Source of the DNA: Anaerolineae bacterium
GTDB taxonomy: Bacteria > Chloroflexota > Anaerolineae > B4-G1
Length of the DNA: 21,898 nt
Assembly (NCBI GenBank): GCA_030612585.1
Contig: JAUWNP010000062.1
Coordinates: 1 to 21,898, forward strand
Direction: 5' to 3'
Position 1 is the stretch's first letter, and each line of letters begins with the position of its first letter. Shown here piece by piece: positions 14,619 to 21,898 of the stretch. The notes under the pieces were generated by a model. The model did not search any database. It saw nothing but the letters and a program-made list of their open reading frames with translations, and was not told where the DNA came from. The position numbers and the translations under genes are program-made.

Positions 14619-15359
14619 ATGCGATTGAAAGAAAAAGCGGCTGCAGTAACCGGGGCAGGGCAGGGGATTGGTCGCGCCATTTCCCTGACCTTGGCGCGTG
14701 AAGGCGCGGACGTTGTTGTCAGCGACATCAATCTGGAGGTAGCGCGGAAAACAGTGCAAGAAATCGAGGCCCGGGGAGGCCAGGCTGTGGCTCTGAAGGT
14801 GGATGTCACCAATCTGCAGGACGCGGAGGCGCTGACGGAGAGAGCAGTTCAGTCGTTTGGTAAGTTGGATATCCTCGTGAACAACGCCGGGATATATCCA
14901 AGCGCACCTATCATCGAGATCAGGGAAGAAGAGTGGGACCTGGTGATGGACATTAACCTCAAAGGAGTCTTTCTATGTTCTCAGGCTGCGGTCAGGCGGA
15001 TGATAGTCCAACGCCAGGGAGTGATCGTGAACGTCGCCTCGGTGGACGCCAAGACCCGCACTACCGGCAATGCACACTACGCAGCGTCTAAGGCCGGGGT
15101 TATCAGTTTCACCAGGACACTGGCTTGCGAGATGGCATCCTACGGCATTCGCGTCAACGCCGTGTCCCCTGGGTGGATCGGGACTGAGACCTTGCGCAAA
15201 AAAGCGGATAGATGGCGGCAGGCCGTAGAGGAAATCCCTGTTGGCAGATTGGGTACACCAGAGGACGTGGCCGAAGCGGTGCTGTTCTTGGTCTCCGATG
15301 TCGCCGGCTACATCACCGGGGAGATTCTGGATGTCAACGGTGGCATCTTCATGGATTGA
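14619..15359 (+). CDS. Short-chain dehydrogenase/reductase (SDR), first of a pair
   Basis: The 246-residue SDR has the cofactor motif T11-G-A-G-Q-G-I-G18, 'NNAG' at 88-91, catalytic S141, Y154 and K158, and 'PGW' after them. The acidic D36 at the end of beta-2 favours NAD(H) over NADP(H). It should oxidise or reduce a hydroxyl or keto group; a butanediol, acetoin or 3-hydroxyacyl-type substrate is possible. ATG 14619 is preferred over a TTG at 14598 because AGGGGGA at 14607-14613 is well placed. It is related to the SDR at 15473, sharing the 'AG(I/V)YP' and 'EEEWD' stretches, so the two likely arose by duplication. Confidence 0.9.
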   Translation: MRLKEKAAAVTGAGQGIGRAISLTLAREGADVVVSDINLEVARKTVQEIEARGGQAVALKVDVTNLQDAEALTERAVQSFGKLDILVNNAGIYPSAPIIEIREEEWDLVMDINLKGVFLCSQAAVRRMIVQRQGVIVNVASVDAKTRTTGNAHYAASKAGVISFTRTLACEMASYGIRVNAVSPGWIGTETLRKKADRWRQAVEEIPVGRLGTPEDVAEAVLFLVSDVAGYITGEILDVNGGIFMD

Positions 15360-15414
15360 GAGCCTAATGTAGGGAGCGATCGTTCGACAGCGCCCGCGAT
15401 GATCTCAGCACTTG

Positions 15415-15435
15415 TCGGATGGGTTGCGCATCCGA
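15415..15435. other. Short hairpin between the paired SDR genes
   Basis: TCGGATG (15415-15421) and CATCCGA (15429-15435) form a perfect 7-bp stem around a 7-nt loop in the 113-nt gap. No U-tract follows. A near-palindrome GAGCGATCGTTC lies at about 15374-15385. Whether this is a processing stem, an operator or chance is open. Confidence 0.35.
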
Positions 15436-15472
15436 AGGGGTTGGGTGCTCATAGTCTCAGGAGGTGAACCAG

Positions 15473-16276
15473 ATGAATCTGTCAAATAAGGTGGCTAACC
15501 TGCCACTTCTCAAGGGCATAGACCTGCACGACAAAGTTGCTATCGTAACCGGCGCGGGAGCAGGCATTGGTAAAGCAACTGCACACGTCCTGGCCCAGGC
15601 GGGCTGCCGGATCGTCATCGGGGAAATCGTCCCCGAGTGGGGGGAGGCCACTGCCCGCGAAATCGAGGGGGTGGGGCAACCTGCCGTCGCAGTGTCGATG
15701 GACGTGGCGCTCAGGAGTGACGCTCAGCGCCTGGCAGAGACAGCCCTGGAACGCTTTGGTACAATTGACATTCTGGCTAACGTCGCCGGCGTGTACCCTG
15801 CCGCGCTTGTAGTTGATATGGCGGAGGAGGAATGGGACAGGGTATTTGATGTGAATATCAAGGGCGTCTTCAACTGCTGCCAGGCGGTCATACCGACGAT
15901 GATGGCCAAGCGCAGTGGCAAGATCGTGAATATCGCCTCTGTGGACGGCATGCAGCCTGGTATCATGCCGGGGCGTTCCGGGTACGGCAACTCTCACTAC
16001 TGTGCGTCGAAGGGGGCGGTGGTCACCTTCACCAAGTGCCTGGCAGCGGAGATGTCGCCCCATGGGGTCAACGTAAATGCGATTTCTCCAGGGTGGGTAG
16101 CCACTAAGCACGCTATGTCCGGTGGGCGGTTTGAAGAAGGGTTGAAACACGTCCCCCTGGGCAGAGGAGCACAACCGGAGGAGGTCGGCCAGACCGTTCT
16201 TTTCCTGGTCTCTGAGGCGGCGAGTTTTATGATCGGTGAGAATGTTGTTTTCAGTGGTGGATGCGTGATGGATTAA
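15473..16276 (+). CDS. Short-chain dehydrogenase/reductase (SDR), second of a pair
   Basis: The 267-residue SDR has T26-G-A-G-A-G-I-G33, catalytic S156, Y176 and K180. The usual N-N-A-G is changed to N103-V-A-G106. It carries about 15 extra N-terminal residues and an extra loop (about 160-172) before the catalytic Tyr relative to its neighbour at 14619. The pair share the 'AGVYP' and 'AEEEWDRVFDVN'-type segments, so they are paralogues with probably different substrates or stereochemistry. AGGAGGTGA at 15459-15467 lies 5 nt before ATG 15473, which decides the start over GTG 15464. It precedes the glycyl-radical enzyme by 56 nt. Confidence 0.9.
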   Translation: MNLSNKVANLPLLKGIDLHDKVAIVTGAGAGIGKATAHVLAQAGCRIVIGEIVPEWGEATAREIEGVGQPAVAVSMDVALRSDAQRLAETALERFGTIDILANVAGVYPAALVVDMAEEEWDRVFDVNIKGVFNCCQAVIPTMMAKRSGKIVNIASVDGMQPGIMPGRSGYGNSHYCASKGAVVTFTKCLAAEMSPHGVNVNAISPGWVATKHAMSGGRFEEGLKHVPLGRGAQPEEVGQTVLFLVSEAASFMIGENVVFSGGCVMD

Positions 16277-16332
16277 TGGCCGGAAGGTAGATGCGCTTCT
16301 CGGAATGACGTATTCGCGGGGAGAAACTAACG

Positions 16333-18699
16333 ATGGAAGAACTGAAATTGTCGTCGCGCGTGCAAGGGCTACTGGACAGGTATTACGCAGCCAGGCCCGA
16401 GGTTTTCGCCGAACGTGCTGTCCTGGTCACCGGAGCCTATGCCCAGACAGAAGGCCAGCCTATCACCATTCGACGGGCCAAGGCGATGTGGCATATTCTT
16501 GATGGTGTCACCGTGCTCATCCGCGATGGAGAGCCCATCGTGGGGTGCAAGACGCCTGCCATCCTTGGCTCTCCGCTGTACCCCGAGGTCGCCTCCGACT
16601 GGGTGGAAGAAGAGATCGACACCATTGCCCTGCGAGACGAAGCGCCTTTCTATCTCAGCGATGAGACCAAGGAGACATTACGCGCTGAGGTGTTCGACTA
16701 TTGGCGGGGCAGACAGGTTTATAACCGTATCATGGAAGTCTTGCCCTCGGAGATACAGCAGGCTACCGATGCCGGGCTCTTTTTTCACTATTATCTAAAC
16801 CGGACCATCGGCCATATCACGGTAGATTATGAGCGTGTGTTGAAGAAGGGCTTCCTGGGCCTGAAGGCCGAGGTCGAGGACGAACTCAAGAAAATCAACT
16901 ATGAGGACAGGGGATGTCTGAGGAAGATCCATCTGTTGCAGGCTATGTCCTTATGTTGCGAAGCGGCCATCCGCTTCGCTGAGCGATATGCCGAGGAGGC
17001 TGAACGTTTGGCCGCGGCGGAGAGCGACCCAGTGCGACGCGCCGAACTGGAACAGATCGCTGAAATCTGCCGCTGGGTGCCTGCCCATCCGGCTCGGACC
17101 TTTCACGAGGCGCTGCAGTCCTTTTGGTTTGTACACCTCATTTTGAACCTGGAGACCAACTCCTACGCCATTGGTCCCGGCCGGTTCGACCAGTATATGT
17201 ACCCCTATTACCGGACGGACATAGACGCGGGACGGCTGACCCGAGAGCAGGCAGGGGAGTTGTTGGCGTGCTTGTGGATCAAGTTCAACGAGCTCACCGT
17301 GGTGAAAGAGGGTGGAACGGCCAAGGCCAGCACAACCTACAACGACTTCCAGAACCTGAACCTGGCCGGTCAGACCGTTGAGGGGCAGGATGCCACTAAC
17401 GAGCTATCTTACCTGTGTCTGGATGTCACGGGCTGGCTCAAGTTACCTCAGCCTCAGATCGCAGCGCTCATCTCGGAGAAAACGCCCGATCGCTTTTTGA
17501 TGAAAGCCTGTGAAGTGATACGCCTGGGCTTTGGTCTGCCAGCCGTGTTTAACGACGATGAGAAGGTCCAGGCACTGCTCCATAAGGGCAAAACTCTGGA
17601 GGACGCTCGCCTGGGTGGAATTAACGGCTGTGTTGAACTCGTCGTCCAGGGTAAGGACAACATGGCTTCTAGCGGGTATCTCAGCATGCCCAAGTGCGTT
17701 GAACTGGCTCTGAACAATGGCGTTGACCCTCTGACAGGCGCACAGTTGGGCCCCAGTACCGGAGTCCCGCGTGAATTCATCTCTTTCGACCAACTGATGG
17801 AGGCCTTCCGTCAGCAATTGGCCCATGCCATCGAACTCAAGACCGTCTACGATGGCATTGCCAGGCAGGCTTACGCTGAGTTTTGTCCGGTGCCTTTTAC
17901 CTCGCTGCTGATCAGCGACTGTCTGAAGAAGGGACGGGACTATCACGATGGCGGGGCACGGTACAACCTGCCGTTAATCTGCGGAGTGGGCACAGGCACA
18001 ATGGCCGATTCTCTGGCAGCCATCAAGAGGCTGGTCTACGACGAAAAGAGGACGTCGCTGGAGGAACTGGTGACCGCTCTTCGAGCCGACTTCGCTGGCT
18101 ACGGACGACTGCGACAGATGCTCCTGAACCGTGTACCCAAGTGGGGTAACGGTGATGGTTACGTTGATACCATTGCCCACGACGTGGTGGAGATGTTCTG
18201 CGATGAACTGGAAAAGCACCGTAATGCAGAGGGTGTCCCCTATGTCGCCAACATGATCCCCACGACCACCCACATCTGGTTCGGTTCTTTGAACGGGGCC
18301 ACTCCCGACGGCCGCTTGGCCGAGACGCCGCTATCCGAGGGTATCTCGCCGGTGCAGGGGATGGACAGCAATGGTCCGACAGCCGTCGTTCGCTCCATGG
18401 CCCGGTTGGACCATGCGCGCTGTTGTGGTACGCTGCTCAACATGAAGTTTCACCCGACGGCTCTCAGCGGTGAAGAGGGGCTGCGCAAGTTTGGCCATCT
18501 GATTCGAACCTATTTCAAACTAGGTGGACACCATATCCAGTTCAACGTGGTCTCGGCAGAAACCCTGCGGGCAGCCCAGGAATGTCCCGAGGAATACAGG
18601 AGCCTTGTTGTACGAGTGGCAGGCTATAGCGACTACTTCGTGCGCCTGAGTCGCGATCTGCATGATGAGATCATCTCCAGAACCGAGCAAGGACTGTAA
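16333..18699 (+). CDS. Glycyl-radical enzyme, HypD-like dehydratase family
   Basis: This 788-residue enzyme has the active-site thiyl motif G432-C433-V-E435 and the glycyl-radical loop R-V-A-G764-Y-S near the C-terminus. These sit one residue before the C434, E436 and G765 that I recall for Clostridioides difficile trans-4-hydroxy-L-proline dehydratase HypD. S333, D338, F339, Y449 and T644 also fall where I recall HypD pocket residues. Differences: Leu follows E435, and S277 occupies the place of a recalled Asp. The family removes water, or cleaves C-C, C-S or C-N bonds, by radical chemistry without oxygen. Its ATG follows GGGGAGA by eight nucleotides, and its stop overlaps the activase start (TAATG). 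Hydroxyproline is the best guess, but diols or hydroxysulfonates remain possible. Confidence 0.92.
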   Translation: MEELKLSSRVQGLLDRYYAARPEVFAERAVLVTGAYAQTEGQPITIRRAKAMWHILDGVTVLIRDGEPIVGCKTPAILGSPLYPEVASDWVEEEIDTIALRDEAPFYLSDETKETLRAEVFDYWRGRQVYNRIMEVLPSEIQQATDAGLFFHYYLNRTIGHITVDYERVLKKGFLGLKAEVEDELKKINYEDRGCLRKIHLLQAMSLCCEAAIRFAERYAEEAERLAAAESDPVRRAELEQIAEICRWVPAHPARTFHEALQSFWFVHLILNLETNSYAIGPGRFDQYMYPYYRTDIDAGRLTREQAGELLACLWIKFNELTVVKEGGTAKASTTYNDFQNLNLAGQTVEGQDATNELSYLCLDVTGWLKLPQPQIAALISEKTPDRFLMKACEVIRLGFGLPAVFNDDEKVQALLHKGKTLEDARLGGINGCVELVVQGKDNMASSGYLSMPKCVELALNNGVDPLTGAQLGPSTGVPREFISFDQLMEAFRQQLAHAIELKTVYDGIARQAYAEFCPVPFTSLLISDCLKKGRDYHDGGARYNLPLICGVGTGTMADSLAAIKRLVYDEKRTSLEELVTALRADFAGYGRLRQMLLNRVPKWGNGDGYVDTIAHDVVEMFCDELEKHRNAEGVPYVANMIPTTTHIWFGSLNGATPDGRLAETPLSEGISPVQGMDSNGPTAVVRSMARLDHARCCGTLLNMKFHPTALSGEEGLRKFGHLIRTYFKLGGHHIQFNVVSAETLRAAQECPEEYRSLVVRVAGYSDYFVRLSRDLHDEIISRTEQGL

Positions 18700-19628
18700 T
18701 GCGAGACCAGGCCAACGAGGGCTCAGCGGGATGGGTTTTCGACGTCAAGAAGTTCTCTGTTCATGACGGGCCAGGGATCCGGACCACGGTTTTCCTCAAA
18801 GGCTGCCCGCTCCGTTGCCTGTGGTGCTCCAATCCCGAATCGCAGCAGGTGGAGCCGCAGATTGTGTTCTGGCACGAGCGGTGTATTCACTGCGACGTTT
18901 GCCTGGCTGTCTGCCCTCAATCGGCCATCGTGGCGGATGAAGCCGGGCACAAACAGGTACTGTCGGAGCGTTGCGACTTGTGCGGGCGTTGTCTGGAAGA
19001 GTGTTACGCCGAAGCACTGGAACAGATCGGCCGCTTGATGACAGTGGACGAAGTCCTGTCCCTGGTGGAGGAGGATCGTCCTTTCTACGAGGAGTCAAAA
19101 GGAGGGGTGACCCTTTCCGGTGGAGAGCCAATTGCTCAGCCCAGATTCAGTCAGAGATTGCTACAAGGCTGCCAGGAACGAGATATTCACACCGCCATCG
19201 AAACGTGTGGCCACGCCCCGTGGGAGGTTTGGCAGGCTCTTCTGCCACATCTGGATCTGATCCTATACGACCTCAAGGAGACAGATCCAGCCAGGCACAA
19301 GCGTTACACCGGGGTGTCCAACGAGTTGATTCTGGACAACCTGAGGCAATTGGCTCGCATGGACAAGCCCATCATTGTGCGCCGGCCGGTCATCCCTGGC
19401 TACAACGATGACGAGGGGAGTGTCCATGCTCTGGCCCGCTTTGTTCAAGAACTCGGCACAGTCCACGAGATTGACCTGCTGCTCTACCATCGCTTCGGCC
19501 GGGGCAAATACGAGCGGTTGGGCATGGAGTATCCTATGGGCAGCGCGCTTACCGTAAAGGAGGAAGAAGTCACCGGATTGCGAGATATTCTGGTTTCATA
19601 CGGCTTCCGGGTGAAGGTCGGAGGCTGA
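18699..19628 (+). CDS. Glycyl-radical-enzyme-activating enzyme (radical SAM)
   Basis: The 309-residue protein has the radical-SAM Cys triad C36-x3-C40-x2-C43 after 'HDGPGIRTTVFLKG', the activase hallmark. It has two extra 4Fe-4S clusters (C62, C65, C68, C72 and C92, C95, C98, C102) and the SAM-binding 'SGGEP' at about 132-136. The second ferredoxin motif ends C-Y rather than C-P. It abstracts hydrogen from G764 of the partner enzyme to make the stable glycyl radical. The ATG shares one base with the upstream TAA, so the two are coupled. The two-ferredoxin insert is typical of activases for dehydratase-type glycyl-radical enzymes. Confidence 0.95.
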   Translation: MRDQANEGSAGWVFDVKKFSVHDGPGIRTTVFLKGCPLRCLWCSNPESQQVEPQIVFWHERCIHCDVCLAVCPQSAIVADEAGHKQVLSERCDLCGRCLEECYAEALEQIGRLMTVDEVLSLVEEDRPFYEESKGGVTLSGGEPIAQPRFSQRLLQGCQERDIHTAIETCGHAPWEVWQALLPHLDLILYDLKETDPARHKRYTGVSNELILDNLRQLARMDKPIIVRRPVIPGYNDDEGSVHALARFVQELGTVHEIDLLLYHRFGRGKYERLGMEYPMGSALTVKEEEVTGLRDILVSYGFRVKVGG

Positions 19629-19658
19629 GGACAAGATCGCTCCGCTCTCGTTTTCTTC

Positions 19659-19678
19659 ATTGCTGACTTGTCAGCAAT
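19659..19678. promoter_or_regulatory. 20-bp palindrome: terminator stem or operator
   Basis: ATTGCTGAC and GTCAGCAAT form a perfect 9-bp inverted repeat around TT, 30 nt after the activase stop. No U-tract follows. It could terminate the glycyl-radical operon or bind a dimeric regulator of the next genes. It lies 150 nt before the next start. Confidence 0.4.
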
Positions 19679-19685
19679 CACAATC

Positions 19686-19806
19686 AGAGTTCTCTCGGAA
19701 AAGGGTAGTAGCCCAACCGTGTTGGGCGTTGTATGGCCCCAGACGGCCAAACGATTGGCCTGCTACCCGTCAAAATGCTACCTATTCGACTTTCCGAGAA
19801 CTCTCA
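19686..19806. repeat. Nested inverted-repeat element (MITE/REP-like)
   Basis: The ends, AGAGTTCTC...GGAAA and TTTCCGAGAACTCT, form an imperfect terminal inverted repeat. Inside them GGGTAG (19703-19708) pairs with CTACCC (19763-19768). Two further perfect hairpins follow: GCCCAAC/GTTGGGC (19711-19727) and GGCCAA/TTGGCC (19745-19760). The roughly 120-nt unit can thus fold as a branched structure. It has no open reading frame. This is suggestive of a non-autonomous mobile element, but copies elsewhere in the genome are not visible here. Confidence 0.5.
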
Positions 19807-19828
19807 ATCAGCCAGGGGAGGTAAATAG

Positions 19829-20845
19829 ATGACATCAAAAGCCGCAGTGCAATGGGATAGCGACGAAGTATGCCTGGTAACGGGGGGCGCTGGCTTCATC
19901 GGTTCGTACCTGGTGCGTGAGTTGGTTAGCCAAGGCAAGAAGGTTGTTGTCTTGGACGTCACTCCAGACGCCAGTTACAGCGCTGATTGCATGGACAAGG
20001 TCACATTCGTCTACGGTGACGTGGCGGACATGCCGCACCTGATGGGGGTGATGGCGGACCATCGCGTCAACGTCGTGTTCCACCTGGCCTACCTGCTCGT
20101 TCCCGACACCGACAACAGGCTGGGCACGGCGATGCAGGTGAACTGCGCCGGGTTCCACAACGTGATGGAAGCAGCGCGGATCTTGAAGGTCAGGCGGGTG
20201 GTGTGGGCCAGCAGCCAGGCCGTATATGGCCTGGCCGAATTCTACCCCAATGAACCGCTCAGCGAGGATGTTTTTGTCAACCCGACGACCCTTTACGGAG
20301 CCTGCAAACTCTTTAACGAACACATCGCCCGGCACTATCGGGAGGCGTATGGCTTGGACAACGTCGGTCTCCGCAAGTCAGTAGTCTATGGCCTGGGCAA
20401 AAGCCGTCGTCGTGACCTGAGCATCTCACACCTTCTACTGGAGAACGCTCTCCTGGGCCGGCCTCTGGAGATGCCGCCGGTGGATTACTATGCCAATTAC
20501 GTCTACGTCAAGGATATCGTCAGAGCCTACCTGCTGGCTGCTCAAGCACCCCAGCCCGAACACATTATCTTCAACGTCGGCGGGTACGTCCACCGCAACA
20601 GCGAGGTGGTAAAACTGTTGCAGAACCTCGTGCCGGGAGTGACCGTCAATCACAAAGAGGCCCACGACATTCCCAATCCTATTGATGCCTATGCTCAGGA
20701 TATGAGCCGGGCCAGAGAGGAATTGGGTTATGAGCCTGTCTACACTCTGGAGCAGGGGATTCAGGATTATCTGAAGGTGAAAGAGGAATTGGGCCACCAA
20801 TACGCGTCAGCCTGGTCGGAATTTGAGGTTAAGCCGCTGGTGTGA
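19829..20845 (+). CDS. NAD-dependent epimerase/dehydratase (extended SDR)
   Basis: The 338-residue protein has the extended-SDR cofactor motif G19-x-x-G22-x-x-G25 and the catalytic pair Y156-x3-K160 in 'YGACK'. 'WASSQAVYG' at about 126-134 supplies the Ser. Its C-terminal half carries the substrate-binding region. Extended SDRs act mainly on nucleotide sugars, but also on lactones and hydroxy acids. GGGGAGG at 19815-19821 lies 7 nt before the ATG. It begins a separate short operon with the SDR at 20863, 200 nt after the activase and beyond the repeat element. Which substrate it uses is not visible. A link to the upstream catabolism is inferred from position only. Confidence 0.88.
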   Translation: MTSKAAVQWDSDEVCLVTGGAGFIGSYLVRELVSQGKKVVVLDVTPDASYSADCMDKVTFVYGDVADMPHLMGVMADHRVNVVFHLAYLLVPDTDNRLGTAMQVNCAGFHNVMEAARILKVRRVVWASSQAVYGLAEFYPNEPLSEDVFVNPTTLYGACKLFNEHIARHYREAYGLDNVGLRKSVVYGLGKSRRRDLSISHLLLENALLGRPLEMPPVDYYANYVYVKDIVRAYLLAAQAPQPEHIIFNVGGYVHRNSEVVKLLQNLVPGVTVNHKEAHDIPNPIDAYAQDMSRAREELGYEPVYTLEQGIQDYLKVKEELGHQYASAWSEFEVKPLV

Positions 20846-20862
20846 GTAAAGGAGGCGAGCCC

Positions 20863-21609
20863 ATGGAGTTACTGAAAGACAAGGTCGCCCTGGTGACCGG
20901 TGGCAGCCGAGGCATCGGGCACGCCATCGTGATGGGTCTGGCTGCCGCTGGTGCTGACGTGGCTTTTACCTACCGCCAGGACACAGAGAAGGCCCAAGAA
21001 GTGATGGATCGGCTCAGGGATATTGGGCGTCGCGCTCTATCCTTTCGGGCAGACGTGGCTGACTTTGCCAAGGCCCAGCAGGTAGTGGAACAGGTAATAT
21101 CTGCCTGGGGACGGCTGGATATTCTGGTCAACAATGCGGGCATCCACCAGAACGAAGCGATCTGGGCCATGACCGAGGCGCAGTGGGACGAGGTGCTGGA
21201 CGTCGATCTGAAGGGCACCTTCAATTATAGCCGCGCCGTGGCTCCCATCTTTCGCCAACAAGGGGCAGGGAAGATCGTCAACATCGCTTCGATTCATGGG
21301 TTGCGCGGTCGTCAGGCTGGCCCCAACTATTCGGCAGCCAAGGCCGGGGTTATTGGCTTGACCAAGTCTGTGGCGCGTGACCTGGGTCCCTACGGGGTCA
21401 ACGTGAACGCTGTCGCGCCTGGGATCACCGAGACGGATATGGTGCGGGCTCTCTCGCGCGAGTTGAAGGACAGGTTTGTGGCCGAAATTGTGTTGGGTAG
21501 GATGGGCCAACCCGAGGATGTGGCCCACCTGGTTACTTTCCTATGTTCTGATCAGGCGCGCCATATCACCGGCGAAGTGATAAAAGTTGATGGTGGACAG
21601 TACATGTGA
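20863..21609 (+). CDS. FabG-like SDR (3-oxoacyl-ACP reductase type)
   Basis: This 248-residue classical SDR has T12-G-G-S-R-G-I-G19, 'NNAG' at 90-93, S143, Y156 and K160, then 'VNAVAPGITETDM'. The 'YRQD' end of beta-2 lacks the acidic residue for NAD, so NADP(H) is likely. The motif set matches FabG and many sugar or polyol dehydrogenases. GGAGG at 20851-20855 lies 7 nt before ATG 20863; the in-frame GTG at 20842 overlaps the previous stop and is less well placed. It follows the epimerase by 17 nt and is the last plus-strand gene. Given only general motifs, its substrate is unknown. Confidence 0.88.
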   Translation: MELLKDKVALVTGGSRGIGHAIVMGLAAAGADVAFTYRQDTEKAQEVMDRLRDIGRRALSFRADVADFAKAQQVVEQVISAWGRLDILVNNAGIHQNEAIWAMTEAQWDEVLDVDLKGTFNYSRAVAPIFRQQGAGKIVNIASIHGLRGRQAGPNYSAAKAGVIGLTKSVARDLGPYGVNVNAVAPGITETDMVRALSRELKDRFVAEIVLGRMGQPEDVAHLVTFLCSDQARHITGEVIKVDGGQYM

Positions 21610-21627
21610 CAACTGGGATGCGGACGG

Positions 21628-21653
21628 CGACGGCAACCTGGATGCTGCCGTCG
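21628..21653. terminator. Hairpin between convergent genes
   Basis: CGACGGCA (21628-21635) and TGCCGTCG (21646-21653) form a perfect 8-bp stem around a 10-nt loop, midway in the 51-nt gap between the SDR stop and the minus-strand stop. No U-tract is seen on either strand. A bidirectional terminator is a reasonable guess. Confidence 0.4.
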
Positions 21654-21660
21654 TAAGTGC

Positions 21661-21898
21661 TCACCGTTCCGTCTCCACCCACACCCGTACGCCGTCGGTG
21701 ATGACCTCCACCGCGCCGTGCTTGTCGGTGCGATAGACCGGCAGATCGCCCAGCCGCTCCACTACCTCGGCGCAGGGATGCCCGAAGTGGTTGTCTGCCC
21801 CCACGCTGATGACCACCACCTCCGGGTCCACCGCCTCCAGAAACTCCTGTGTCGTCGAGCTGCAACTGCCGTGGTGCGCCGCTTTCAGCACCGTGCTC
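21661..21898 (-). CDS. ComEC/Rec2-type metallo-beta-lactamase domain protein, C-terminal end (partial)
   Basis: About 78 residues of the C-terminus are visible, running on the minus strand to a TGA at 21661-21663 and continuing past the window edge (open to 21898). The segment 'LKAAHHGS' followed by 'FLEAVDPEVVVISVGADNHFGHP' is the end of the metallo-beta-lactamase fold found in ComEC/Rec2 and related stand-alone proteins. HHG and GHP carry His residues of the metal or nuclease site. In competent bacteria ComEC forms the DNA-uptake channel; the stand-alone form may be a hydrolase. The upstream part is needed to tell them apart. It faces the SDR operon convergently and is probably unrelated to it. 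Confidence 0.85.
   Translation of the reverse strand, partial: STVLKAAHHGSCSSTTQEFLEAVDPEVVVISVGADNHFGHPCAEVVERLGDLPVYRTDKHGAVEVITDGVRVWVETER

Noticed and set aside
19686..19806. Possible tRNA-like cloverleaf
   Set aside because: There is no 7-bp acceptor stem with CCA position, no T-loop GTTC sequence and the side arms do not match tRNA spacing.

Overview
The window looks like a catabolic gene island from a moderately GC-rich bacterium (mid to high 50s % GC by eye). The organism is probably an anaerobic or facultative member of the Chloroflexota, Anaerolineae-like. Three things support this: the Pro/Thr/Ala-rich linker right after the lipobox Cys of the binding protein, short palindromic repeats between genes, and an oxygen-sensitive glycyl-radical enzyme beside 2-oxoacid dehydrogenase genes. 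This assignment is inference. There is no rRNA, tRNA, CRISPR array or transposase.

Region 1 (1-2676): a tight plus-strand run encodes a small coiled-coil-like protein, a [2Fe-2S] subunit, a ferredoxin-type 4Fe-4S subunit, a BFD-type [2Fe-2S] protein and a DAO-family FAD oxidoreductase. Together they look like most of a multi-subunit flavin/iron-sulfur amine dehydrogenase of the HcnABC / hydroxyproline- or proline-dehydrogenase type. The pyridine-nucleotide-type FAD subunit expected as partner is absent here but occurs at 11902-13023.

Region 2 (2713-7493): a complete branched-chain-amino-acid-type ABC importer (livH, livM, livG, livF and a lipoprotein binding protein), closed by a strong hairpin at 7463-7493.

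Region 3 (7553-14601): after a foldable leader come E2, E1-alpha and E1-beta of an acetoin/pyruvate-type dehydrogenase complex with no E3. Next are an Asp/Glu/hydantoin-racemase-family protein, a 15-bp palindromic repeat, the missing FAD subunit, an AcoX-like NAD-kinase-fold protein, and a conspicuously AT-rich gene. That gene encodes an unrecognised protein with two copies of a W-H-x-H-M-L-x-P-D-C-x-F motif.

Region 4 (14619-19628): two related short-chain dehydrogenases, then a glycyl-radical enzyme translationally coupled to its radical-SAM activase. The active-site Cys, following Glu, radical Gly and several pocket positions line up closely with what I recall of trans-4-hydroxy-L-proline dehydratase (HypD).

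Region 5 (19629-21898): a 200-nt gap with nested inverted repeats, an extended SDR (epimerase/dehydratase), a FabG-like SDR, and a convergent minus-strand fragment of a ComEC-type metallo-beta-lactamase protein running off the end.

Working model (inference): the importer brings in an amino-acid-like or cyclic amine compound. The FAD/Fe-S dehydrogenase, racemase, SDRs and the glycyl-radical dehydratase convert it to 2-oxo or acetoin-like intermediates, which the E1/E2 complex turns into acyl-CoA. The substrate is not known. Missing partners include E3, P5C reductase and any transcription regulator.
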